This document shows positions 43,052 through 51,118 of a stretch of DNA of 51,118 bases, piece by piece. Each line of letters starts with the position of its first letter. Position 1 is the stretch's first letter. Source of the stretch: Alphaproteobacteria bacterium. Its GTDB lineage: Bacteria > Pseudomonadota > Alphaproteobacteria > JACZXZ01. The notes under the pieces are model-generated. The model saw only the letters and a list, made by a program, of their open reading frames with translations. It ran no database searches and was not told where the DNA came from. Where the stretch lies: contig DASPOR010000006.1 of the NCBI GenBank assembly GCA_035625915.1, forward strand, positions 1 to 51,118, read 5' to 3'. The position numbers and the translations under genes were made by a program.

Positions 43052-43951
43052 ATGTGTGGAATCGTCGGGCTTTACTTGAAAAATCCGGCGCTCGAGCCCT
43101 CGCTCGGCCGCCATCTTTCCGCGATGCTTGCCTCACTCGGCGACCGCGGCCCGGACAGCGCAGGCTTCGCGATTTATCGCGATCCTGTCCCCGAGGGTGC
43201 GGTCAAATTGACGCTCTTCCATTCCGACGAAGATTACGACTGGGCGGAACTCACCCGTGCCATGGCCGCTTCCCTCGGCGTGGAGATCAAAGGTACCCCG
43301 CGCGCGAGCCATTTTGTCCTCATCGCCGCAACGGCGACCGAGACCGCGCGGCGCTGGATCGCCCTCCACCGCCCCGACGTTCGCATCATGGGCATCGGCC
43401 AGACGATCGAGCTTTACAAGGAGAAGGGTCTGCCGGCCGAGGTCGTGCGCCGCTTCAAGCTTGACGGCTTCTCCGGCTCCCATGCACTCGGCCACACGCG
43501 CATGGCGACCGAAAGCGCTGTGACGACGCAACATTCGCACCCCTTTTCGACTGGCCTCGATCTTTGCCTCGTGCATAACGGATCGCTCTCGAATCACAAT
43601 CGCCTGCGCCAGTGGCTGAACCGCCGGGGTGTCGAATTTCAAACCGACAACGACACCGAGGTAGCGGCCGGATATTTCACCTACCGATTGAGCCAGGGGG
43701 CCTCGCTTGCCGAAGCGCTGGAGGCGGGTCTCGTCGATCTCGACGGCTTTTATACGTTTGCGATCGGCACGCGCGACGGTTTCGCCGTGCTGCGCGATTC
43801 GATCGCGTGCAAGCCGGCTGTGCTCGCGGAAACCGACGACTGGGTCGCGATGGCCTCGGAGTATCGCGCGATCGCGCATTTGCCGGGTGCCGATAGCGCG
43901 GCGATCTGGGAGCCGGCACCCGCGACCGTCTATAGTTGGACAAAGCATTGA
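43052..43951 (+). CDS. glxB: GlxB/MgsA-like class II glutamine amidotransferase
   Basis: The 299-residue protein is a class II (Ntn) glutamine amidotransferase that would release ammonia from glutamine. The start must be ATG 43052, because Cys2 (MCGIVGLY) has to become the N-terminal nucleophile; an upstream GTG would spoil this. RGPDSAGF, VHNGSLSNHNRLR and QTDNDTEVAAGYF are the expected active-site parts. It is the first of three subunits corresponding to GlxB/MgsA, GlxC/MgsB and GlxD/MgsC, a split relative of glutamate synthase. glxC starts 4 bp after its stop. Confidence 0.9.
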   Translation: MCGIVGLYLKNPALEPSLGRHLSAMLASLGDRGPDSAGFAIYRDPVPEGAVKLTLFHSDEDYDWAELTRAMAASLGVEIKGTPRASHFVLIAATATETARRWIALHRPDVRIMGIGQTIELYKEKGLPAEVVRRFKLDGFSGSHALGHTRMATESAVTTQHSHPFSTGLDLCLVHNGSLSNHNRLRQWLNRRGVEFQTDNDTEVAAGYFTYRLSQGASLAEALEAGLVDLDGFYTFAIGTRDGFAVLRDSIACKPAVLAETDDWVAMASEYRAIAHLPGADSAAIWEPAPATVYSWTKH

Positions 43952-43955
43952 GCCG

Positions 43956-44639
43956 ATGATCGAGATCGATCTCGATGAAGTGGACGTGCGCGCGATCAAC
44001 GATCGGCTCCACAAGCTTCCTCCCGACACCAACGAACGATTGTGGCGCATCGTCAACCCCAAGGGTGCCCATGCCCTGGCCGTCGGCCTCGACCGCCCGA
44101 TTGAAATCGAGATTGCCGGCCATGTCGGCTACTATTGCGCCGGGATGAACAAGGCGGCGACCATCACGATCAAGGGCCACGCGGGGCCCGGCCTTGCCGA
44201 GAACATCGTGTCGGGGACCGTCAGGGTCAGCGGCAACGCGTCCCAATCGGCGGCCGCATCCGGTCGCGGCGGCCTCGTCGTGATCCAAGGGGATGCGAGT
44301 TCGCGCTGCGGCATCTCAATGAAGGGCGTCGATATCGTTGTCGGCGGCTCGGTCGGGCACATGAGCGCCTTCATGGCGCAGGCCGGCCACCTTGTCGTTT
44401 GCGGCGACGCCGGCCCGCATCTCGGCGATTCGATCTATGAGGCGGCGATCTTCGTGCGCGGTAAAGTGGCGAGCCTGGGCTCCGATTGCATCGAGAAGGA
44501 ATTGACGCAGAAGCATCGCACGAAGCTCTCCCAACTCCTCGAAAGCGCCAATATCGACGCGGACGTGGCGGAGTTTCGCCGCTACGGTTCGGCACGCAAG
44601 CTTTATAACTTCAAGGTCGATCATGCCGCGCAGTACTAA
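43956..44639 (+). CDS. glxC: GlxC/MgsB-like protein (GltB C-terminal, beta-helix domain)
   Basis: The 227-residue protein corresponds to the GXGXG beta-helix domain at the C-terminus of glutamate synthase: VGYYCAGMNKAATITIKGHA, GTVRVSGNASQSAAASGRGG, and AGPHLGDSIYEAAIFVRGKV. In the glutamate synthase family this domain packs between the amidotransferase and synthase parts. In N-methylglutamate synthase it is a separate subunit (MgsB). It lies between glxB and glxD, overlapping glxD by 17 bp, which indicates coupled translation. Confidence 0.88.
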   Translation: MIEIDLDEVDVRAINDRLHKLPPDTNERLWRIVNPKGAHALAVGLDRPIEIEIAGHVGYYCAGMNKAATITIKGHAGPGLAENIVSGTVRVSGNASQSAAASGRGGLVVIQGDASSRCGISMKGVDIVVGGSVGHMSAFMAQAGHLVVCGDAGPHLGDSIYEAAIFVRGKVASLGSDCIEKELTQKHRTKLSQLLESANIDADVAEFRRYGSARKLYNFKVDHAAQY

Positions 44640-45975
44640 GCGCCCGGCAAACCCGGCGCGATCGGCCGGCGATTCCGCCGGCCTCTCGGCGAGCGCTGGC
44701 TTTCCGCCCGCCGTCATCGCGGAAATCCAGCGCGCCGCACGCGAGGGCCTCTATGAGATTCGCGGCCTCGGCGCCAAGCGGCATTTGCCGACCTTCGACG
44801 ATCTCCTCCTGCTTGGCGCTTCGATCTCGCGCTACCCGCTCGAGGGTTATCGTGAGAAATGCGCGACCGACGTCGTGATCGGCGCGCGCTTCGCCAGGAA
44901 ACCGATCGAACTCAAGATCCCGATCACGATCGCCGGCATGAGCTTCGGTGCGCTGAGCGCCAATGCCAAGGAGGCCCTCGGCCGTGCTGCGAGCGAGATG
45001 GGCACCAGCACGACGACAGGCGACGGCGGCATGACCGAGGAAGAGCGGCGCGCATCCGATATCCTCGTCTATCAGGTGCTGCCGTCCCGTTACGGTCTCA
45101 ATCCGGACGATCTGCGCCGATGCGACGCGATCGAAGTCGTGGTCGGACAAGGGGCCAAGCCGGGAGGGGGCGGGATGCTGCTCGGTCTCAAAGTGACCGA
45201 GCGCGTCGCGGCCATGCGCACGCTTCCCATCGGCATCGATCAGCGCAGCGCCTGTCGGCACCCGGATTGGACGGGACCCGACGATCTCGAGATCAAGATC
45301 CGGGAGCTGCGCGAGATAACCGATTGGGAAAAACCGATCTACGTCAAGGTCGGCGCCACCCGCGTGAAGTACGACGTGGCCCTCGCGGTCAAATCGGGCG
45401 CCGATGCCATCGTGGTTGACGGCATGCAAGGCGGAACGGGCGCCACCCAGGACGTGTTCATCGAGCACGTGGGTATTCCGACCCTGCCGGCGGTGCGGCA
45501 GGCGGTTGAATCGCTACAGGAGCTCGACATGCACCGCAAGGTCCAGCTCATTGTATCGGGAGGTATTCGAAGTGGCGCGGATGTGGCGAAGGCATTGGCA
45601 CTCGGCGCCGATGCGGTTGCGATCGGCACCGCAGCCCTCATCGCCCTCAACTGCAACGCCCCGCTTTTCGAGGCCGATTACGCAAAGCTCGGCACGGCTC
45701 CCGGCTATTGCCATCACTGCCAGACCGGGCGCTGCCCGGTCGGTGTCGCGACCCAGGACCCGGTCCTCGAAGCGCGCCTCGACCCGGCACTCGCGGCCAA
45801 ACGTGTGCGGAATTATCTGACGACCATGGTGCTCGAAGCCCAAACGCTTGCGCGCGCCTGCGGCAAGTCGCACCTCCTGAATCTGGAACCCGAGGACCTG
45901 GTTGCGTTGACGGTCGAGGCAGCCGCGATGGCTGGTGTTCCGCTCGCGGGAACGAATTGGATACCGGGTCGATAA
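44623..45975 (+). CDS. glxD: GlxD/MgsC-like FMN-binding glutamate synthase-type protein
   Basis: The 450-residue protein matches the FMN/Fe-S synthase domain of glutamate synthase. IAGMSFGALSANAKEALGRA, GQGAKPGGGGML, VDGMQGGTGATQDVFIE and SGGIRSGADVAKALALGADA build the FMN barrel. Cys363, Cys366 and Cys371 (CHHCQTGRC) are candidate 3Fe-4S ligands. In methylamine users the MgsABC complex makes N-methylglutamate from methylamine and glutamate. In rhizobia the same genes are called glxBCD and the product is not settled. The glutamine-synthetase-like gene follows 85 bp later. Confidence 0.9.
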   Translation: MPRSTKRPANPARSAGDSAGLSASAGFPPAVIAEIQRAAREGLYEIRGLGAKRHLPTFDDLLLLGASISRYPLEGYREKCATDVVIGARFARKPIELKIPITIAGMSFGALSANAKEALGRAASEMGTSTTTGDGGMTEEERRASDILVYQVLPSRYGLNPDDLRRCDAIEVVVGQGAKPGGGGMLLGLKVTERVAAMRTLPIGIDQRSACRHPDWTGPDDLEIKIRELREITDWEKPIYVKVGATRVKYDVALAVKSGADAIVVDGMQGGTGATQDVFIEHVGIPTLPAVRQAVESLQELDMHRKVQLIVSGGIRSGADVAKALALGADAVAIGTAALIALNCNAPLFEADYAKLGTAPGYCHHCQTGRCPVGVATQDPVLEARLDPALAAKRVRNYLTTMVLEAQTLARACGKSHLLNLEPEDLVALTVEAAAMAGVPLAGTNWIPGR

Positions 45976-46060
45976 AACCATTAGGATAGTCCCGACAGGT
46001 CGCGACACATCGCGACGCGAATGTCGGCGACACGGCAAGAACGTTTCGGGGGAGGCAAAC

Positions 46061-47368
46061 ATGGCCGAGAACCTGGCCGAAATCGCGAAGGCCAAGAAGA
46101 TCCAATATTTCCTCGTGAGCTTCGTCGATCTCTTCGGCGTGTTGCGCGCAAAGCTCGTGCCCGCGCGCGCCATCGGCGACATGCAAGGCACGGGTGCAGG
46201 CTTTGCCGGTTTCGCGACATGGCTCGACATGACCCCCGCAAACGCGGACATGTTCGCGATCCCCGACCCCAAGAGTCTCATGATCCTGCCGTGGAAGCCG
46301 GAAGTCGGCTGGCTGGCCGCCGATCTATGGATGGACGGGAAGGAAGTCGAGGCTTCGCCGCGGGCCGCCCTCAAGCGCCAGGTCGCCAAAGCCGCGCAGC
46401 TCGGGTACCGCATGAGAACCGGTGTGGAGTGCGAGTTTTTCCTCCTCGCACCCGATGGTTCCGCACCCGCGGATGTACGCGACACTCAGGAAAAGCCTTG
46501 CTACGATCAGGCCGCATTGATGCGCCGCTACGACGTGATCCGCGATATTTCCGACGCGATGATCACGCTTGGCTGGGGGCCCTATCAGGCCGATCACGAA
46601 GACGCAAATGGCCAGTTCGAGATGAACTGGAACTATGACGACTGCCTGGTGACCGCCGACCGGCACGCCTTCTTCAAATACATGGTGAAAGCGATCGCGG
46701 AAAGACACGGCCTGCGCGCCACGTTCATGCCAAAGCCTTTTCCAACCCTGACCGGCAATGGCTGTCACGCCCACGTATCGCTGTGGAACAAGGAGGGCAA
46801 GAAGAACCTCTTTCACGACCCCAAGGGCGAGCTTGGATTGTCCGCGCTCGCCTACCGGTTTCTCGGCGGCATTCTCCATTCCGCCGACGCGCTCGCGGCC
46901 GTCTTCAACCCGACCGTGAACAGCTACAAACGCATCGACGCGCAGGTAACGCTCTCCGGTGCGACCTGGTCGCCGAACGCCATCAGCTATTCCGGCAACA
47001 ATCGCACGCACATGATCCGCATCCCCGACGCGGACCGTTTCGAACTGCGATTGATGGACGGTGCGGCCAACCCCTACCTTCTCCAGGCGGCGGTATTGCT
47101 CGCCGGGCTCGACGGAATTGCCGAGAAACGCGATCCCGGCAAGCGGCTTGACATCAACATGTACACGGATGGGCACAAGCTTTCGCACATCCGGCGCCTG
47201 CCCGGGAACCTGCTCGATGCCGTCCGCCTCTTCGAAAAGAGCAAGACCGTGCGGGAGGGTCTGGGCGCTGAATTCGTCGAGAGCTATGTCAAGCTCAAGC
47301 TGAGGGACTGGCGCAGCTACAACGCGCATATCACCGCGTGGGAGCGCGAACGCACACTGGATTGTTGA
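46061..47368 (+). CDS. glnT: Type III glutamine synthetase-like / gamma-glutamylmethylamide synthetase
   Basis: The 435-residue protein has the glutamine synthetase active site: Glu123 and Glu125 in GVECEFFL, NGQFEMNW, the ATP-binding NGCHAHVSLW, SGNNRTHMIRIP, and ELRLMDGAANPYLL. Its size and neighbours match GlnT of rhizobia and GMAS of methylamine users, which ligate ammonia or methylamine to glutamate with ATP. Which amine it uses here is not visible. ATG 46061 has GGGGGAGG just upstream. The mgdABCD dehydrogenase genes that would complete the N-methylglutamate pathway do not follow. Confidence 0.88.
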   Translation: MAENLAEIAKAKKIQYFLVSFVDLFGVLRAKLVPARAIGDMQGTGAGFAGFATWLDMTPANADMFAIPDPKSLMILPWKPEVGWLAADLWMDGKEVEASPRAALKRQVAKAAQLGYRMRTGVECEFFLLAPDGSAPADVRDTQEKPCYDQAALMRRYDVIRDISDAMITLGWGPYQADHEDANGQFEMNWNYDDCLVTADRHAFFKYMVKAIAERHGLRATFMPKPFPTLTGNGCHAHVSLWNKEGKKNLFHDPKGELGLSALAYRFLGGILHSADALAAVFNPTVNSYKRIDAQVTLSGATWSPNAISYSGNNRTHMIRIPDADRFELRLMDGAANPYLLQAAVLLAGLDGIAEKRDPGKRLDINMYTDGHKLSHIRRLPGNLLDAVRLFEKSKTVREGLGAEFVESYVKLKLRDWRSYNAHITAWERERTLDC

Positions 47369-47375
47369 GACCGTT

Positions 47376-49706
47376 CTATTCCTCAAGCCTGGAAATGGTG
47401 GCCGCCGGATCGGTATTGACCGCGAAGGAGCGCGACGCTTCGCCCTGCTGCCAGGTGCGCCACATTTCGAGATAGGCTGCCTCGATGTGCCGGCGGAACC
47501 GATCCGTGTCGAAAAGCGGCGTCGTCAATCGGTTGCGAGCGAGCTTGGCGCGGATCCCGCTAAGTCGTGCCGGGTCGGTCACCAAGCGCAGCGCCAGGGC
47601 TTCGTATTCCGAGAGGTCTCGCGCGATGAGTTCGGGCATGCCGATCGCGCGCAACAAGCTGCCTGCCACGCGTCCGGCGAAGGTGGTCCCCTCGCAAGTC
47701 AATACCGGCAGGCCCGCCCACAAGGCGTCGCTCGTCGTGGTATGGGCATTATAGGGGAGCGTGTCGAGGAAGAGGTCTGCCACGCGATACCGCGCCAGAT
47801 GCTCTGAGGGTGCTACGTGGGGTGCAAACACAAGACGTGCTGCCGGTACACCTCTCGCCTCCGCTTCCTTGCGAATATTCGCCTCGGCCCAAGGATTGCT
47901 GCCCATCAGCCAGAGAACGCTACCCGGTGCCGCGTTCAAAAGGCGCATCCAGATGTCGAAAAATCTCGGGGTGATTTTGAGGCTGTTGTTGAAACAGCAA
48001 AAGACGAACCCGCGCTCGGGCAAGCCGCACTCAGCGCGGGTCGGCGTGCGTTCGGCAATCATGCGCTTGCGATCGTTCACCTGATAGCAATCCGGGAGGT
48101 GCACGACCTTTTCGGCATACAAGGATGCTTCGCAAACCGGGATCGTCCACCGGTCGGCAATGATGTAATCGATGAAATCCGCCCCCATCGTGCCGGGATA
48201 GCCAAGGTAATTCACCTGGATTGGGGCGGGCCGAGCCGCCAGGATGGCGATGCGGGAGTCCCTCGTGAATCCCTTGAGATCGACGGCAATGTCGATTTGA
48301 TTCCGCGCGATCGCCCGCCAGGCATCGCGATCGCTGTGAAGCCTCACATCGATGAAATGGTCGAACGCAGCGGTCAGCCTTGCACGCATGGGGCTCTGCT
48401 GATTGGGACCGATCGAGAACGCAAACAGCTCAAAGCGCTCGCGGTCATGACTTTCAAAAAGCTCCGCCATCAGGTAAGCGGTCGCATGCTCGTGAAAATC
48501 GGCGGAGACGTACCCGATCCTGATTTTCTCGTGGCGGTATCGCTCGCCCCGCCAAATTGCGGGAAGCGAGAGGTCGCGTTTTTCGTCGATATACATCCGG
48601 GCCGCGCGCAACTGATCCGCCGGCGTACTCGACGTGTAGAGGACCGGAAAGGGATAGATGGACGCAACCCCCTCCCTGACCGCCTCGACAAGATCGCGGT
48701 CGGTCTTGTCGAAAGAGGACCAATCGCAAATGTGCATTTCGAGGTGCGTGCGCATGGTCAACGCGTAACCATCGCCTGGCTTGAGCGAGAGCACACGGCC
48801 AAAACACGCGATGGCCTCGTCGAACCGCTTAAGCTCCATCAGCGTGTTGCCGAGGTTCTTGTGCACGGCAGCCCACCCGGGGCTGATTTCCAAGGCGCGA
48901 CGGTAACACTCAATCGCCTCGCGACGCTTCCCCAGTTTCGCGAATCCGATACCCATGTTGTTGTGCGCCGGCGCCAAGTCCGGGTTGATCACGACGGCCG
49001 CCCGGCACGCAGAAATCGCTTCGTCGCAACGGCCGACATCGATCAACACCCCGCCCAAGTAGGCGTACGCTTGGGCGAACCGCGGCGACAAGCGCACGAC
49101 GCGGCCGTAGCACGCGATCGCCGCGTCATATTGGCCGAGCCCCGCGAAGGTTATGCCCATTTGGAAGTGCGCCTCGACGTTGTCCGGTGCCAGCCGCAAC
49201 GCGGACGCAAAGGCGGCGATCGCTTCATTGTGCTTACCGAGCGCTTTGGAGAGTTTGCCGATCGCGTTGTGCGCGGCCGGCAGATCGGGCCAACGCCGCA
49301 AGGACTCACGATAGCAGTCGATGGCCTCTTGAAGCCGGCCCGCCAAGGTCAACGTGGCTCCGAGGTCGACGTAGGTCTCCTTGCGCTCCGGCATCATTTG
49401 CAATGCGCGTTTGAAGGATTCGACGGCCTCCCCGTATCGCCGCTCAGCCCTAAGCACCCGGCCCAGGTCGCCCTGCGCCACGGCCGAGCGCGGGCCGATC
49501 TGCAGCGCGATTTCGAGGCGGCGACGCGCGTCCTCGTAATTCCGCTGCTGGGCACGCAGGACACCGGAAAGATGGAACGCCGCGAAATTGCCGGGCTCGT
49601 TCCCGGCCACTCGCTCGTATCGCTCGAGCGCTTCGGCGAGACGGCCCGCTTGGTGAAGGCGCATGCCCTCGATCAGCAGCGGGCTCGGTGGTAATCCCTC
49701 AGCCAT
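47376..49706 (-). CDS. TPR-repeat protein with O-GlcNAc transferase-like (SPINDLY-type) domain
   Basis: The 776-residue protein has an N-terminal array of about nine TPR units (repeated patterns such as AIAAFASALRLAPDNVEAHF and AIECYRRALEISPGWAAVHK) up to about residue 330. It is followed by the C-terminal GT41-type transferase region: KIRIGYVSADFHEHATAYLM, IQVNYLGYPGTMGADFIDYI, and YNAHTTTSDALWAGLPVLTC. Such bacterial proteins may add sugars to proteins or lipids. ATG 49706 overlaps the stop of the next gene by 8 bp, so translation is coupled. No signal peptide is present. Confidence 0.9.
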   Translation of the reverse strand: MAEGLPPSPLLIEGMRLHQAGRLAEALERYERVAGNEPGNFAAFHLSGVLRAQQRNYEDARRRLEIALQIGPRSAVAQGDLGRVLRAERRYGEAVESFKRALQMMPERKETYVDLGATLTLAGRLQEAIDCYRESLRRWPDLPAAHNAIGKLSKALGKHNEAIAAFASALRLAPDNVEAHFQMGITFAGLGQYDAAIACYGRVVRLSPRFAQAYAYLGGVLIDVGRCDEAISACRAAVVINPDLAPAHNNMGIGFAKLGKRREAIECYRRALEISPGWAAVHKNLGNTLMELKRFDEAIACFGRVLSLKPGDGYALTMRTHLEMHICDWSSFDKTDRDLVEAVREGVASIYPFPVLYTSSTPADQLRAARMYIDEKRDLSLPAIWRGERYRHEKIRIGYVSADFHEHATAYLMAELFESHDRERFELFAFSIGPNQQSPMRARLTAAFDHFIDVRLHSDRDAWRAIARNQIDIAVDLKGFTRDSRIAILAARPAPIQVNYLGYPGTMGADFIDYIIADRWTIPVCEASLYAEKVVHLPDCYQVNDRKRMIAERTPTRAECGLPERGFVFCCFNNSLKITPRFFDIWMRLLNAAPGSVLWLMGSNPWAEANIRKEAEARGVPAARLVFAPHVAPSEHLARYRVADLFLDTLPYNAHTTTSDALWAGLPVLTCEGTTFAGRVAGSLLRAIGMPELIARDLSEYEALALRLVTDPARLSGIRAKLARNRLTTPLFDTDRFRRHIEAAYLEMWRTWQQGEASRSFAVNTDPAATISRLEE

Positions 49707-51118
49707 CGACGTCACGGACCGCGAAGGGGCGTGGCACCTCACCCCGTTGCCAAACCCGCCACATTTCGAAATAGGCCGCTTCCAGGTGACGCCGGAACAG
49801 GCCCGTGTCGAAAAGCGGTGTCGTCAGCCGATTGCGAGCGAGTTTGGCGCGAATGCCCGCAAGATGCGCCGGATCGCTCGCCAGGCCGAAGGCTATCGCC
49901 TCGTATTCCTCGAGGCTTCGCGTCACGAGTTCGGGCAACCCCACGGCATTCAGCAGGCTTGCCGCGACCCTGCCCGCAAAGGTTCCGCCGACGCAGGTCA
50001 GGACCGGCAGTCCGACCCAGAGCGCATCGCTCGCGGTCGTGTGCGCGTTGCAGGGAAGAGTGTCGAGGAAAAGATCGGCGCAGCGTTGACGCGCCAGATG
50101 TTCCGCGAGCGGTGCCCGAGGTGCGAACACCAGGCGGCCGGCCGACACACCCCTCGCCTCCGCTTCCTTGCGCAGGTTCGCCTCCGCCCACGGATTGTCG
50201 CGGAGCAGCCACAGCACACTCTCCGGCACCGCTTTCAAAAGGCGCATCCAGATATCGAAGAAGACCGGGGTGAGCTTCAGGCCGCTATTGAACGAGGCAA
50301 AAACGAAACCACGCTCCGGCAGCCCACACGCCACACGCGTCGGCGTGCGCTCGGCGATCCGTCGCTCACGGTCGTTCGCCTGATAGCAATTCGGCAGGTG
50401 CACGATCCTCTCGGTGAAATAGGGCTGCTCGTCAATGGGTACGCCGATGGGGTCGGCGACGACGTAGTCGATGAAATGAGCACCCATCGTTGCCGGATAT
50501 CCAAGGTAATTCACCTGGATCGGTGCTGGGCGGCGCGCCAGTATGGCGGGCCTCGCCCCGCCCGTGTAACCCTTCAGATCGACCGCAATATCGATCTCGT
50601 GCTCCGCCAGAAGCCGAGCCGCCTCGGCGTCGCGCATCGGCCGGAGATCGAAGAACCGATCGAAGGCTTTTCTGAGCCGGGCGCGCGAGCTGTCCCTTTG
50701 ATCGGGGCCGAAGGAGTACGCGAATAGCTCGAATTTCTCGCGGTCGTGACGCTCGAAGAGGCCGGCCATCAGATACGAGGTTGCATGGTCGTGGAAATCC
50801 GCCGAGAGATACCCAAGGCGAATCCGCTCGTGCCGGCGCGGCTCGCCGCGATAGATCGGTGAAAGCTTGTCGATCTTCATCCCGCGCAGATGGGTGCGTG
50901 CGGCGCGCAGCTGATCGGCCGATGTACTCGGTCCGACCACAACCGTGAAGGGCGTAATACCGGCTGTGTCGCGCCGAACCGCTTCGACGATCCGCCGGTC
51001 CAAATCCGCGAATGCCGACCAGTCGCAGATTTGCTTGGCTAGATAGGTCAAGAGCCGCAATGCATTACCGGAGTGAGGTTGAAGGGCCAAGGCGCGCTCG
51101 AAGCAACCGATTGCGTCG
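49699..51118 (-). CDS. Second TPR/O-GlcNAc transferase-like protein (partial, N-terminus outside window)
   Basis: A frame open to the end of the window encodes at least 473 residues. A last TPR piece (DAIGCFERALALQPHSGNAL) is followed by the same GT41-type region as its neighbour: RIRLGYLSADFHDHATSYLM, IQVNYLGYPATMGAHFIDYV, and CNAHTTASDALWVGLPVLTC. It is a close paralogue of the gene at 47376-49706, and the two probably arose by tandem duplication. The stop (TGA at 49699-49701) overlaps the start of the downstream gene. The N-terminus cannot be described. Confidence 0.9.
   Translation of the reverse strand, partial: DAIGCFERALALQPHSGNALRLLTYLAKQICDWSAFADLDRRIVEAVRRDTAGITPFTVVVGPSTSADQLRAARTHLRGMKIDKLSPIYRGEPRRHERIRLGYLSADFHDHATSYLMAGLFERHDREKFELFAYSFGPDQRDSSRARLRKAFDRFFDLRPMRDAEAARLLAEHEIDIAVDLKGYTGGARPAILARRPAPIQVNYLGYPATMGAHFIDYVVADPIGVPIDEQPYFTERIVHLPNCYQANDRERRIAERTPTRVACGLPERGFVFASFNSGLKLTPVFFDIWMRLLKAVPESVLWLLRDNPWAEANLRKEAEARGVSAGRLVFAPRAPLAEHLARQRCADLFLDTLPCNAHTTASDALWVGLPVLTCVGGTFAGRVAASLLNAVGLPELVTRSLEEYEAIAFGLASDPAHLAGIRAKLARNRLTTPLFDTGLFRRHLEAAYFEMWRVWQRGEVPRPFAVRDVDG

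Overview
The window is GC-rich bacterial chromosome and looks alphaproteobacterial. The best evidence is the left core block, read leftward: murA, a DUF2948 gene, hisG, hisD, a UPF0262 gene, a low-molecular-weight tyrosine phosphatase, infA, maf, rng, yacG and tRNA-Phe. This gene order is familiar from Alphaproteobacteria, and Rhodospirillales or a near relative is my inference. Codon use, GTG starts and many Tat signals fit that. No 16S rRNA or other decisive marker is present.

Layout. (1) 1-1068: a decayed island at the 3' end of tRNA-Phe, with a HicA-like toxin broken by a stop codon, a ParB-like fragment and the C-terminal end of an integrase. (2) 1226-10065: the core housekeeping block on the minus strand, with crcB and a DUF190 gene inserted between the phosphatase and infA. 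(3) 10337-22018: accessory genes, including mscL, lipocalin-like and META-domain proteins, an acyl-CoA ligase/crotonase/SDR set, a glutathione transferase, a methyltransferase, and several small exported or hypothetical proteins. (4) 22553-25166: a two-subunit molybdenum hydroxylase of isoquinoline 1-oxidoreductase type. (5) 25354-27808: tRNA-Thr, two conserved unknowns, a GFA-family protein and a thioredoxin-like protein. (6) 27862-35018: a minus-strand carbohydrate cluster with a complete ABC importer, an SMP-30 lactonase, an SDR and an HpcH/HpaI aldolase. This looks like uptake and non-phosphorylated oxidation of a sugar or sugar acid, but no dehydratase is present. (7) 35406-41067: a class III adenylate cyclase, a GabT-like aminotransferase, an aldo/keto reductase and a Tat-exported flavin amine oxidase. 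(8) 41462-47368: a LivK-type binding protein followed by glxB-glxC-glxD-glnT, the synthase and glutamine-synthetase-like half of an N-methylglutamate-type pathway. (9) 47376-51118: two overlapping TPR plus O-GlcNAc-transferase-like genes, the second cut by the window end.

The most unusual signal is outside the genes. A family of short palindromic elements lies at 7933-8228, 20261-20335, 22034-22334, 22331-22408 and 27197-27256. Their ends are CTAG-like tetranucleotides, and most share a terminal TAGTGTGG. At four gene ends the stop codon lies inside the element's terminal CTAG/CTAA. Two copies of about 300 bp, in opposite orientation and 14 kb apart, are nearly identical by eye. I read these as miniature transposable elements that favour YTAG sites, many of which are stop codons.

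No CRISPR array, intact transposase, rRNA or recognisable riboswitch was seen. Nothing in the window is clearly an undescribed enzymatic system. The repeat family and the partial glx/N-methylglutamate module are the best leads.
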